This document shows positions 52,966 through 62,205 of a stretch of DNA of 64,000 nt, one piece after another. How positions within the stretch are numbered: position 1 is the first letter of the stretch; the number at the start of each line of letters is the position of its first letter. The DNA is from Paracyclopina nana (Eukaryota; Arthropoda; Copepoda; Cyclopoida; Cyclopettidae). The stretch spans positions 5,957,001-6,021,000 of the forward strand of contig JAGUCH010000008.1 of NCBI GenBank assembly GCA_019096065.1. Reading direction: 5' to 3'. Made by a program: the position numbers and the translations under genes. The notes below the pieces were generated by a model that saw only the letters and a list, made by a program, of their open reading frames with translations, did not search any database and was not told the DNA's origin.

Positions 52966-53321
52966 AGCGTTAATTTTCACCACTAGATGGCGCTAGACAA
53001 ATATTTTTAAAGCACAACCTTTAATCTTAATTCAAGTCTTTTAATTAAAAACTTAAAATTTTTTTATGCCATTTTACAATTATGTGGAAAAATCTTAGGG
53101 AATCAACATTCAATTATGAAATTCAAAAACAAGAATTGATTTTTGGCCTAATTTGACAAAAATCTGTAAATGAAAGGGGCGCGCGCGCCTTTCTTTCCGG
53201 CAATCTTGGCTGAATCAGCTGACTCTGTTTATATTTTTTGTTCACTGCCATTGCTTGGCGGAAAAATGGTGGAAAGTTGAGGAAATTCCACCGGTTTTTT
53301 GGGAGCTGTCCAAGCTTAAAC
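52966..53321. promoter_or_regulatory. Shared upstream region with CTCF-like site and CpG palindrome
   Basis: This lies between two divergent genes. It includes a full CTCF-like core at 52980-52993, a GGCGCGCGCGCC palindrome near 53178 and TCAGCTGA near 53216, followed by TGTTTAT. Cueball starts at 53322. Confidence 0.4.
52980..52993 (+). promoter_or_regulatory. CTCF-like site
   Basis: CCACTAGATGGCGC matches all 14 positions of the CCASYAGRKGGCRS core. It lies between the divergent 52456-52965 gene and the cueball-like gene, a typical boundary position. Occupancy is inferred from the motif only. Confidence 0.45.
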
Positions 53322-55196
53322 ATGGCCTTTTTTCACGGCTATTTGTCAACGTTGATCTTCAGTATTTCTGCCATCCTTATTTGCTCAATTTCAGTCAGCT
53401 CATTTGGTAAGTTCAAATGACAAGTGCACATAAAAAATATGAAAGCTTTCAAGCTTTGAAAGATGTAGCTGTCAATTGATTCAATGTTTGCATTGTCTCT
53501 TCCAGAATTGGTACTGTCGTCCAATAGAGAGCTTTTGCTCTTCGCTAATAATAATTCTGAGCCAAGGAGGTTGAAATTCCCCAAGCAAATTTTGGCACTC
53601 GGCTCAGACCTCAACGAAAATGTATTTGTGGCAACCCAGTCAGAAATGGCTATTTTCTCAGCATTTGTCAAAAATTACACCATTCCACTTCCTCGGCATG
53701 CCTTTTCCCTTGTCCTTCCTGACACCCAAAATGGCCGAATATTTGTCGCAAACAAGACATCAATATCAGCCTTGAAATCAAATGTCGTTCAAGAGGAATT
53801 GTATCAAGGCTCGAGCTTGACCAGTTTGAGTTTTGATGCGTGCACAAACTCCTTGATGTTCATCGATGACCAAAGAATCTATAGAAATTTCACTGAGCAG
53901 CTACCAAATACCGAAGGAGCTCAGCTTTTGGCCAGCCATTCTGGCTCTACTCTGTTTATTGCCAAAAATCAGGCACTGTTACACTCTGATGGGTTTCTTT
54001 TGAAAACATCAAAAAATAGCTTGATTTGCCAGTCTGATGCGGAGAAGTTGTTCAACATCCGTTCCATCCAGCTTGGGACAAGGAACGACCTCTTTTTGGC
54101 AGATGCCCACAATTCAGTCATTTGGCATCTGGATCTGATTGGTCAAAAGAGCCTGAATTGTGACCTCAAGGTGTGGATCAGATTAACCAGTCAGCCAAAC
54201 CATATAGCAATATTGAACAGTCCACAAGATTGCATTTATGCCAAAGGTGAAGTTTTATTGTTTTGCGGATTTAAGATGAATGATAGAATTTTGCTTTCAG
54301 ATCAGACCATTTCTTATCAGATCAATCATGGTGAAGAGGAGGAGGTGATTCAGAATGCATCCAGCAAATCTGGATCAAATGTCAATGACAATGCTTGCCT
54401 TCACTTTTGCTTGAATGGGGGAGTCTGTAAAGTGACCAGCTTGGGTATTCCCTATTGCACTTGCAAATCTGCAGCTTTCCATGGACCAAGATGTGAACTG
54501 CCAACCTGTCTCAACTTTTGTCTGAACAACGGTGAATGTCGTGTGGATCAAGAGTCTGGACGGCCGCAATGTCTATGTTCGGAATCTTTTTTCGGAAATA
54601 GGTGTCAAAATGGAACATCCATCAAGGCTCAAGTCAAGACAGATTATTACAGTATTGCTTTCTTTGTTGCGATCGGCTTCAATGTGCTCCTTTTGATGGC
54701 CTTGATTTGCCTTTGCGGCCTTCATTTCAAGAGAAGAAGCAATGCTCCGCAGAAGCAACTTCAAAGCCTTCACACTGGCCCAGATATTGATGGAAAAAAG
54801 GCTCCAGCCAGAGCTATATCTGATGATAAAAGGTGAATGAATTCTTTTTTATGATTATATATAAAAAGTTTTATAATAATTTTTCTGAGATCTAGAAGTT
54901 GGGGAGAGCCTCACGCCAACAGCTCAGCTGTGAATGAAGCTTTTGCTGACTTTGAAGAGGAAAAGTGCATTGATGACAAGGGACACTCGTGTCAAGCCCT
55001 CATTACAGGCGATGGAGTTGTACTGGATCTTGAGGACTGTTGCCAAATGACATTATGCGAAAAAGTAGGCAAAAGTTTCTTTGCTGCATCTTGCTTTACA
55101 TTCTTATCTTTTCAGCCTTGCATTAAAGCAACTTTTCGAAAGCCAGCCAATCGAAAAAAAGCCCGCCGGATTGACCAACAGAAGCCAATTTATTAG
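53322..55196 (+). CDS. cue: Cueball-like type I receptor (propeller region, two EGF, TM)
   Basis: Exons 53322-53406, 53506-54832, 54896-55064 and 55116-55196; 553 aa. Signal peptide FFHGYLSTLIFSISAILICS. Residues ~30-300 form degenerate YWTD-type propeller repeats, with SLMFIDDQRIYRNF and LFLADAHNSVIWHLD readable as blades. Two EGF modules follow (~321-355, CLHFCLNGGVC; ~357-392, CLNFCLNNGEC), then a membrane helix (~405-430, IAFFVAIGFNVLLLMALICL) and a ~120-residue tail. The tail's acidic segment and DLEDCCQMTLCEKPC motif agree with my recollection of the insect cueball C-terminus, which supports the assignment over a generic LDLR-like protein. In flies cueball acts in germ cells and blood cells; that role is transferred by homology. 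The last intron is only 51 bp. Confidence 0.85.
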
Positions 55197-55745
55197 CCAA
55201 TTTTGTGAATCTCAATTTACATATAGGGCATATCTGATTGATAAACCCAAACGTTAGATTTGCCCTAAGTGTACAGACATGCTTAAAAATGGTGCCATGA
55301 TTCCCAAATGAGCCAGGCCGAGGAGAATCTCCCGATCATTTTGGTTGTGATATAACATGGGCTGTTTTGAACCAAGTGCTGTGGTATTTATGTAACTGCT
55401 GACCAAAAATCTGCTTGATACTTGATTGGATCCTCTCAGTGAGGTCGATACGTTATCAACCAAATATAAAGTATTAGAAATACCATTTAGGTGCCCAAAT
55501 GTGTGATTATTTGAGCAGAACATCATAATTAGGATTATTATGGACACACAAATTTATCGAAATTTCCTTATTAACTACCAGGGGTCATAAAATCCGCGAA
55601 TCTGCCAAAGAACTAAGATGTACCTTTAACCTAATTACATCACAAGGAAATAATTTTACGGTGAAATCAGGAATAATTTTAAACCCATTTTCGACCCAGT
55701 TTTATCACAAAAGTGGGCAAAATTGCAAGATTTTTAAATTCTTAC
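55197..55745. other. Gap with a possible second exon of the small minus-strand gene
   Basis: The minus-strand frame 55547-55254 is open for 97 codons. It has no acceptor near its beginning, because an in-frame TAA lies just upstream with no AG in between. A weak acceptor (CCACAG) near 55380 would join it in phase to the exon at 55746 and end at 55254. No AATAAA for cueball was seen here. Confidence 0.25.
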
Positions 55746-55914
55746 CAACTATCAAGTATGATGAATTGAACGATCCTGTGGACAAGTCTTGCTTGTTTTC
55801 CACGAAATCTTCTTCCTTGTCATCACCAAACACTCCCAATGGATCCCACAGAGAGAAGCCAGCTCCGTGGGCAACATGATCAAAAATGAGCAGAATTGCC
55901 ACAATTGCCTTCAT
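55746..55914 (-). CDS. Orphan first exon, secreted protein
   Basis: ATG at 55914 gives a signal peptide (MKAIVAILLIFDHVAHGAG) and then FSLWDPLGVFGDDKEEDF and a short Ser/Asn stretch. It ends in phase 1 at a good donor, GTTG/GTAAG (55746). The remaining exon or exons were not identified with confidence; see the gap at 55197-55745. I do not recognise the family. It lies convergent to the cueball-like gene. Confidence 0.45.
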
Positions 55915-57219
55915 TTCTCCTGCACTTCCTTGTGAAAACTGGAATTTCTCTTTCGTAAAATTCAACTTGCGGCCAAGTTCATTTAGTACGTATAGCACAC
56001 ACACTTTCACCATGGGAATTGTTTTTACACTTGTGAGCTGCAATGCAAATTGGGCTGATTTTCCTACAGATATTTCAAAATAGAATCAACGTAGAAAGTG
56101 GCATAAGGAAAGTGGGTTTTTTCCGGCTATTTCCCACTGTGAGCAAGTTAGGTTCTACGCACTCATCTTGAAAGTTCTACAATCATTTTAGCCCAACAGG
56201 TGGTATTTATTATGGTTGTCCTAACAAGGCTATTTGACCTAAGGGGTGAAACTTGCCCTAATTTCCTCACTAAGAACAAAAAATCAATGCTTTAATCTCC
56301 AATAGAGAATACTTCTCAATGCAAACTAGTTATGAAAAATTATCCGCAAGTAAGAAAATGTAACTTGCTCACCATATGGTCTTCTTAGGAAAGTTGTCAT
56401 CTCATTTTCCACTCAGGCGGTAAAAACATCCTTCAACAAATTGTGCTGTTTTTTACACGATACGGCATTAATTCAAGATTACAGCAAAAATGGCAAAGAG
56501 AAGCGCCCCATGCAAAATCAAGTAAAGAAAGGTCTTATCTTTAAAATTCGGCCATGTACTCGAAAAAAAAGAAGGCTTGAAATTCAGCCTTTTAAAACAC
56601 TCAAATTCCCATTTCAGTAAAGAAAATGAACTGAGGCATGCTTGATGGGCAATAAGTACATCATGTCTCTGGTGCACGTTACGACCAGAATAGGACTTGA
56701 TTGGACCCCTCCAGTGGAACCTGTGGAAACCGTGGAGCCCGTGGAGCCGCCAGAAGTCCGGAAGGTTGCCCATTCACCGCTACATCACCACCTCAAAATC
56801 ACAAAACCTCCTTTCTTAAAAACACCTTTTCATCTCCTCCAACTCTCTGATTGTTGCTGCTGCTGCTACTACCTATGCGTTGAGCCTTACCTATGGCAAT
56901 TCACCTGACCTTGAGTGGAGAAGTTGCTAGCCATTGTGTGGAGGAGTTGCTAGCTGCTACATAGAGAGGACCTGCAGCTGCATGATAACGGAGAGAAGCA
57001 GATGGAAGCTGATGGAACTTGCTGCGATGCATGGAGTGGAGAAGAAGGAGAAGACTCGGGGAGTTCGATGGGGGACTTCAGAGAAACAAGACATGGACCA
57101 AGTGCACATGGCCCGTTGAGTGAGCTCTGCCCTGCTATTGTCCCACCAAAGTTCTCCAAAGTGTGCTGAGGCATGAAGAAGATGGCCACAAGAATATTTA
57201 CTGCAGTACTTATTTCTTT
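55915..57219. other. Intergenic, no gene seen
   Basis: AT-rich up to about 56.6 kb, then mixed composition with a near-duplicated 20-bp segment (AGTTGCTAGC at about 56921 and 56944) and a TGC run near 56855. No supported exon. Confidence 0.35.
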
Positions 57220-58472
57220 GTATTTGCTGCCATTAATTTGTGTGGTGTTAAAAGCTGAGTGAATAAGACAACCCTGTTTGACTTTGTTTGGCCATAACTT
57301 GTATAGAGGTTTCCTGGGCAGTTATGCACCCTCGTCTGAGGCTGTTGAGGCCGTTGAGGACGTGGGTAGGAGGCCCAATCACAGGTCTACAGCACTGAAG
57401 CTTGCCATGTGATGTATCCCGCCAGAGTTGGAGCACCGAGGCTGCGGCTTTGGGTCCAAGGCGGGTAGACATCCGGCCAGCACCCGGAGGCTGCGAACGG
57501 TACCACGACCATGAAGCCGATGCTAACCATCCTAGGCTTCAGAGGGTGTGACCGTCGCACACCATTTTGGAGGCCCCGGAGGGATTGAAGGCCACTTTCT
57601 CTCCTAAAGGTTTGAAGACCAAAATACAACGAAGTCCCGGAAAATGTCTTGGTGTGGATCAAGATTCCTGCTCTGCGGCGCAGGTTGGGCCGCACGCTGA
57701 TTGCGATCAGGGTGTGTCTACTACAGTACAAAAGCAAAAATCCCGAAGGCTGACGAGCCGATGGGGGTCACTCCGATGGCATTTGGGCCTATGTGGTGCG
57801 TAGGCTTTAGATTCCCTTAGACCCAAATTGCGCATTGATGCCGTTGGCGGGTTGGAACTGGCGCGCGGGGAGTGCAAGAAGGTACAGGCCGTGACGTACC
57901 ACCAGCCCGTTGATGATGTCTTCCATGGACCATTGTTATGATGATGGGCCTACACAAAGTAACAATGATACTGTCTTTCCCGGAGGTGAATGCATGCGTG
58001 CAGGCTCCGCATGGCATAGCTTGGAGTATGGGTGCCATGGCAGCCGGAAAGCCAGCCAAGGTGCAGGTTGCGACCTGAGCCTCTGTTGCCTATCCATAAT
58101 GGGGCGAGTGAGCGCAAGAGTGTTGCGACACTAGTGGGTCTCGTCCGTGGGTTTGGCCACACAGATGGAAGAAGATGATGTAATCCATGACTCCGCTGTG
58201 AGTCAATGAACCCCAAATAGGCCACGCGTGGAGCCAGAGTGGGAGCCACAAAGGAAAATGCGTGTTTGGGGCCCAAAAAACTGGCTAACCTTGGACAAGT
58301 TGCCGAGGGCACAGGGAAGGTTGGCCGGCCCGCAACTCGAGGAGGAGTGGGCAACCTAAAAAAATTCTTCATTCACTGAGTCGACACTGGTTGGCGAAGT
58401 GGCATACCTTTTTTGCGTAAAAAGTTGATGCACCTTTGTTTCAGAGACTTAGAAGAAAAACCCTACCACCTG

Positions 58473-58489
58473 TAGCACCAGTAGTGCTA
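58473..58489. repeat. Hairpin TAGCAC-CAGTA-GTGCTA
   Basis: Perfect 6-bp stem with a 5-nt CAGTA loop, related in sequence to the hairpin at 58710. Confidence 0.5.
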
Positions 58490-58709
58490 AACCTTAAACC
58501 TTTCTTTATAATATAATAAGTGAGTATATTTGTGCGTGCGTGTGAGTGTGTGTTTTGTCTTGGCCGCTCATAGCCTTGACAAAAAATAAATAAACGAGCT
58601 TAGCAATTGCAACATTTTTTCTCTGTGTCACTTGACGCGGCGTAGTAACTAGGACAAGCTTCCCTGTGCTTTGAACAGCGTATAGCTTTCAATTCGGTAC
58701 TGCCGGATT

Positions 58710-58731
58710 TAGTACACACAGTAGTGTACTA
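58710..58731. repeat. Hairpin TAGTACAC-ACAGTA-GTGTACTA
   Basis: Perfect 8-bp stem with an ACAGTA loop, about 90 bp before the Gag ATG. The shared CAC...CAGTAGTG core with the hairpin at 58473 suggests a repeated RNA element such as a dimerisation or packaging signal. Confidence 0.5.
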
Positions 58732-58746
58732 AGACCAGAATATTGC

Positions 58747-58826
58747 GTGTGACTCCGTTGCACCTCTAAGAGATAAGAAATACTCAGTGTGACTCCGTCA
58801 CGCTTTCTACAAGATAAGAATGGCTA
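58747..58826 (+). repeat. 40-bp imperfect tandem repeat spanning the Gag start
   Basis: Units begin at 58747 and 58787 with GTGTGACTCCGT and both contain AGATAAGAA. In the second unit AGATAAGAA runs directly into the ATG. Confidence 0.7.
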
Positions 58827-61384
58827 ATCAGGATTCTAGGATCGCTGGACCTACTCTGGCTGAGGAAGTTATGAAAGTAAAGGAGCGATTGTTGAACCAT
58901 CTTGGGATTAATGAGGACACTTTTCAAGGGTACTTATCCCAATGCAACCCGAATGGGACCAGCAGGACTGCCTTGCAAAGCTTTATGCCACACGTTGCTT
59001 ACCCTGAAGCATTAGAGTTTGTCACGGTAACTCAAGCACAAATAACAGCTGTATGGGAGAGGACTCAAATAGTACTTGTCCCCAGGGAGCCAATTAGACC
59101 GTTGGATGATCATATAAAGTCAATCATTAGGACTATGCCTCTTAAAGATCCAGTAGGCCAAGTTGTAAATGTGGTTAAATATATCGATGCACTTGACCCT
59201 AATTCATTGACAAGCACGACATGTGCCTTATTATGCATTTGTTTTGGTCTGGATGAGTTCCTAACTCGTATTGAGGAAAAGAAAGATATGCAGCGTATCC
59301 AAGAAGTTGATGGTAGTTTCCTGGCTGGTTCAATGCCAGGAACGTATGAAATGGTTGCGACATTGATATCCAGGAATTGGCTAAAGATACGGACATTTGG
59401 AGATGGATTTGCTATTGTAGCGAGGCTTTATGGCCTACAAAACGATTATTTCCTAAATGAACCGCTTAACCTGAAGCCACAGAAAACTTCAGGCCAGAGT
59501 GTACATTTCCCTAACAATGAGACGAGTAATGCTGTTCCAGATATGTCTTCGATAGCAAGTCCACCTGGGACTAATCACCACGAGTTCACTACAGGAGCTG
59601 ACCTGGATGGCCAAAATAAATCAGTCCTGACTTCGACTAAAATGAATCCTCGTGATTTGCATAACTTGACTAATTCGATCACGCTTCCCCCAATGGACGT
59701 TGTACATAGGATGGTACAAAAGATGTTGTCAGGAGGCCATTTGAACATTCAGGAATTGAACACGGTAAAAGCTTACTACACGAAAATGCATGATGCGAGC
59801 ACGGCAAATAAAATTATTGCCTCTGCACAAATCACGGCTAAGCACATGGTTGGGGCTAAAGTAGAGTCTATTTTCAGTAAGAATTTAGAAAGAACTTTAA
59901 GCATAGTAGATGCTGCGACGAAGGAAAGAATGGTGCCGGAAACTGACGTCATCTACGATGAGTCTGCTCCGATTTCAGAGAGGCTGAAGTTAATTAACAC
60001 TGACGAGATTAAGGATGTGGAATCAGCCAGACGAGTAATCCTTCAGATTGTTGACCCAAACTTATCCTCAGGAAAGAAATTGATTGAGATGCAGAAGCTC
60101 TTTAGTGTACTTAGCACGAGGGACGAGTTTACTTCTCTCCAAAAGCAGATATTGGCAGAAGGCTACTTGAAGACCCCTGAAATAAGTGTGGCCGCTGGAG
60201 TATCAGCTGACACTTCTAGGAGTATTTATGATCCGACCACCATGAGAGGTTACATTGCTGCACCTACGAATGGCCATGTTAAGTATGCAAGCTCGCAGTC
60301 AATGAAGGAGATTAGGCACAAATACATTAAAAAGTTTGACCTGCATAGTTCCTCATTAACTGCTGAGAATATAATAAACTTTCTGGACTATATGGCAAAC
60401 GAGGCTGGCAGACAGCATTGGTCTCATGCAGCCTTGTTAACAGCCATGTGTGAGGCTTCATCCCAGAATACTAGTGAGTATTTTAAGGGGATGGCTGGAG
60501 AAGGAAAAGATGGTATGGAACTGCTGTGGCAAGATATCTTCAATTACACTCAGTTTGTGCGTAAAGAGGATCCGTACTTCCTCATTCAGGAGATGATCCG
60601 GAAGCCTACTGAGTGCTTTACTGCCACACTTAAGGCAATTCTTCGACTACGAATGAAGATACATAGCACAACCATTGGAGATGGCGGAGATGCTCATGCA
60701 GTCTCTGAAGCCATTTCTGATGGTTTTGCACTCCTAGGACGTCATTGGCCTCAGAATTACCAGTCGTTAGTAAACAAATACAACGACTATCTGCTGAGAG
60801 CGAATATACCTGCTAGGAGTTTGCACGCTTACAATATCATGATGAACCTAATTGGTAGTGACCTAGGTACTTATGTGCCAAGGGACCTGGATAGGGCCCA
60901 TAAAGAGGAGAGGCTGCCAATGGTACCCAATATGCGTGCCAAACCTAGAATTGCTATGGTTGAAGCTACTGAAGAAGAGGTGTTAGAAAGTGCTAGCACT
61001 ATGTCGGCAGCCTCTGGCCGTAGTCAACGAAGTGCTAAAATAATAAATGAGCTACAAAGCGAGTTGGCTCGAGCCAATTTTGAATTGAGTAGGCAAGCTG
61101 TTGAAGTAGCTATGATGAAAGCTGAATCACCATCTGAGAAAATAAATAGGCTGGGAAAAACTTTTAACATAGATACATCTAAGTTGCCTGAAGGAAACCC
61201 TCTTCAGACTGGTGGGTGCTTATTCTGCAATCAATTGCATTACGCTACACAGTGTACGAATTACCCGAACACAAATTTGACCTCGATTAGGAACGATGGC
61301 ACATTGTGCCCATTGTGTAAAGGATTGCACCTTGAGTTTAGGGGAGAACAGTGTTGGAAGACGCGACCTGCTCGTAAACAATAA
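58820..61384 (+). CDS. gag: Retroelement Gag, unusually long
   Basis: An intact 854-aa ORF. Residues ~495-680 have the helical, Trp-containing look of an LTR-element capsid (HWSHAALLTAMCEAS, then LLWQDIF, then RKPTECFTATLKAILRLRMK). A coiled coil is likely at ~728-775. Two zinc knuckles close the protein: C800-x2-C803-x3-H807-x4-C812 and C830-x2-C833-x3-H837-x7-C845. Both depart from the retroviral C-x2-C-x4-H-x4-C spacing and recall knuckles of BEL/Pao and some Gypsy elements. The first ~490 residues are not explained by any Gag module I know. Gag should package element RNA in cytoplasmic particles. The stop TAA overlaps the ATG of the next ORF as TAATG. The frame is undamaged, which suggests a young insertion. 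Confidence 0.8.
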   Translation: MANQDSRIAGPTLAEEVMKVKERLLNHLGINEDTFQGYLSQCNPNGTSRTALQSFMPHVAYPEALEFVTVTQAQITAVWERTQIVLVPREPIRPLDDHIKSIIRTMPLKDPVGQVVNVVKYIDALDPNSLTSTTCALLCICFGLDEFLTRIEEKKDMQRIQEVDGSFLAGSMPGTYEMVATLISRNWLKIRTFGDGFAIVARLYGLQNDYFLNEPLNLKPQKTSGQSVHFPNNETSNAVPDMSSIASPPGTNHHEFTTGADLDGQNKSVLTSTKMNPRDLHNLTNSITLPPMDVVHRMVQKMLSGGHLNIQELNTVKAYYTKMHDASTANKIIASAQITAKHMVGAKVESIFSKNLERTLSIVDAATKERMVPETDVIYDESAPISERLKLINTDEIKDVESARRVILQIVDPNLSSGKKLIEMQKLFSVLSTRDEFTSLQKQILAEGYLKTPEISVAAGVSADTSRSIYDPTTMRGYIAAPTNGHVKYASSQSMKEIRHKYIKKFDLHSSSLTAENIINFLDYMANEAGRQHWSHAALLTAMCEASSQNTSEYFKGMAGEGKDGMELLWQDIFNYTQFVRKEDPYFLIQEMIRKPTECFTATLKAILRLRMKIHSTTIGDGGDAHAVSEAISDGFALLGRHWPQNYQSLVNKYNDYLLRANIPARSLHAYNIMMNLIGSDLGTYVPRDLDRAHKEERLPMVPNMRAKPRIAMVEATEEEVLESASTMSAASGRSQRSAKIINELQSELARANFELSRQAVEVAMMKAESPSEKINRLGKTFNIDTSKLPEGNPLQTGGCLFCNQLHYATQCTNYPNTNLTSIRNDGTLCPLCKGLHLEFRGEQCWKTRPARKQ

Positions 61385-62205
61385 TGGGACCAAGTACAAA
61401 AAATCCCAATAAGAATGATAAAGATAGTTACATCTTGCCTTCATTTATGAGGGGAGAATGTAACAAAGAAGTAGGACGAGCTTACTTTGATTATTTAAAG
61501 GAGCAATCTGTAAAAAATGCTGAAATTGTGACTCGTGGAAGTGAGGACGAAAAGGCTCTGGTCCTTGCAATAAGGGGTAGAAAAAGTCGGTTTGTTCCTC
61601 AGCACACTATGACTGTGATTGAGGTTAGCATAATACTGATTGCAATAACGATATGTCAATATTACTTATTTGGTTGGAATTATTGGCCAATTACAGTAAT
61701 CTGTAGTGGAGCGATAATAGCTTTATGGTACTGCTTTGTAAAAGGTAGCACGAATGATGAGCAAAAAACTTGTAGTAATGATGGTATCGCTACACATCTG
61801 GCCTCAGTAACTGCTAATGAAGCAGAGCCAGTAACACATTTTGAACCTTTACCGAATCCGGAACTTGAAGATGACATGCTGAGTATATACTCATTAAAGC
61901 TACATAATGTTTGTGAAAGGTACTTTATACCAGTGGAGATAACTGGAAAAATACGTTTGCATGCTTTATTTGACAGTGGAGCAATGGTGCAAATAATATC
62001 ACGCACTCTTGTAAAACTGATCGAAGACAAAATTGGTTACACTCTACCTCGGGTCGAAACTAATTATGTAATTAAGAACTTTAATGGGGAAGAATTCCCT
62101 GGGAATGAAGCTGTCTCTATTCAAGTTGCATTTGGAAATCGTGTTTTAATCAGACAGGCTGTTTTCCTTGTATCTGTAGGCTTTCTACCCAGTGGCAATA
62201 AATGA
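61384..62205 (+). CDS. Retroelement ORF2: two-helix membrane segment plus aspartic protease
   Basis: A 273-aa ORF whose ATG shares one base with the Gag stop (frame -1 to Gag). Residues ~77-118 contain two strong hydrophobic helices (VIEVSIILIAITICQYYLF and WPITVICSGAIIALWYCF) separated by a few residues. An acidic linker follows, and then a retropepsin active site, LHALFDSGAMVQII (Asp197-Ser-Gly), with the expected hydrophobic strand after it. A pair of membrane helices ahead of the protease is unusual for Ty3/Gypsy or BEL Pol. The frame ends in TGA at 62203, while the continuation lies in the +1 frame. Protease identity is good; the role of the helices is unknown. Confidence 0.75.
   Translation: MGPSTKNPNKNDKDSYILPSFMRGECNKEVGRAYFDYLKEQSVKNAEIVTRGSEDEKALVLAIRGRKSRFVPQHTMTVIEVSIILIAITICQYYLFGWNYWPITVICSGAIIALWYCFVKGSTNDEQKTCSNDGIATHLASVTANEAEPVTHFEPLPNPELEDDMLSIYSLKLHNVCERYFIPVEITGKIRLHALFDSGAMVQIISRTLVKLIEDKIGYTLPRVETNYVIKNFNGEEFPGNEAVSIQVAFGNRVLIRQAVFLVSVGFLPSGNK

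Larger units (their letters stand above)
57220..58819 (+). mobile_element. Probable 5' LTR and leader of the retroelement
   Basis: A compositional island, G+C-rich from ~57300 to 58370 and unlike its flanks, leads without a gene into the Gag ATG. Near its right end are a TATA-like TATAATATAATAAG (58507), a double AATAAA at 58585-58594 as expected in an LTR R region, two related hairpins (58473-58489 and 58710-58731) and a 40-bp tandem duplication that includes the Gag start. The LTR ends and a primer-binding site could not be fixed, because the 3' LTR lies outside the window. Confidence 0.4.

Noticed and set aside
52966-52983. Longer start for the small minus-strand protein
   Set aside because: The extra N-terminal codons begin with GTG, not ATG, and overlap the CTCF-like word; ATG at 52965 is preferred.
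55254-55547. 97-codon minus-strand frame as second exon of the orphan secreted gene
   Set aside because: No acceptor precedes it in a usable phase, and only a weak CCACAG site inside it would fit. Mentioned as a possibility, not called.
58385-58405. TGGTTGGCGAAGTGG as a primer-binding site
   Set aside because: It starts with TGG, but its complement does not look like the 3' end of any tRNA I know, and it lies before the AATAAA expected inside the LTR.
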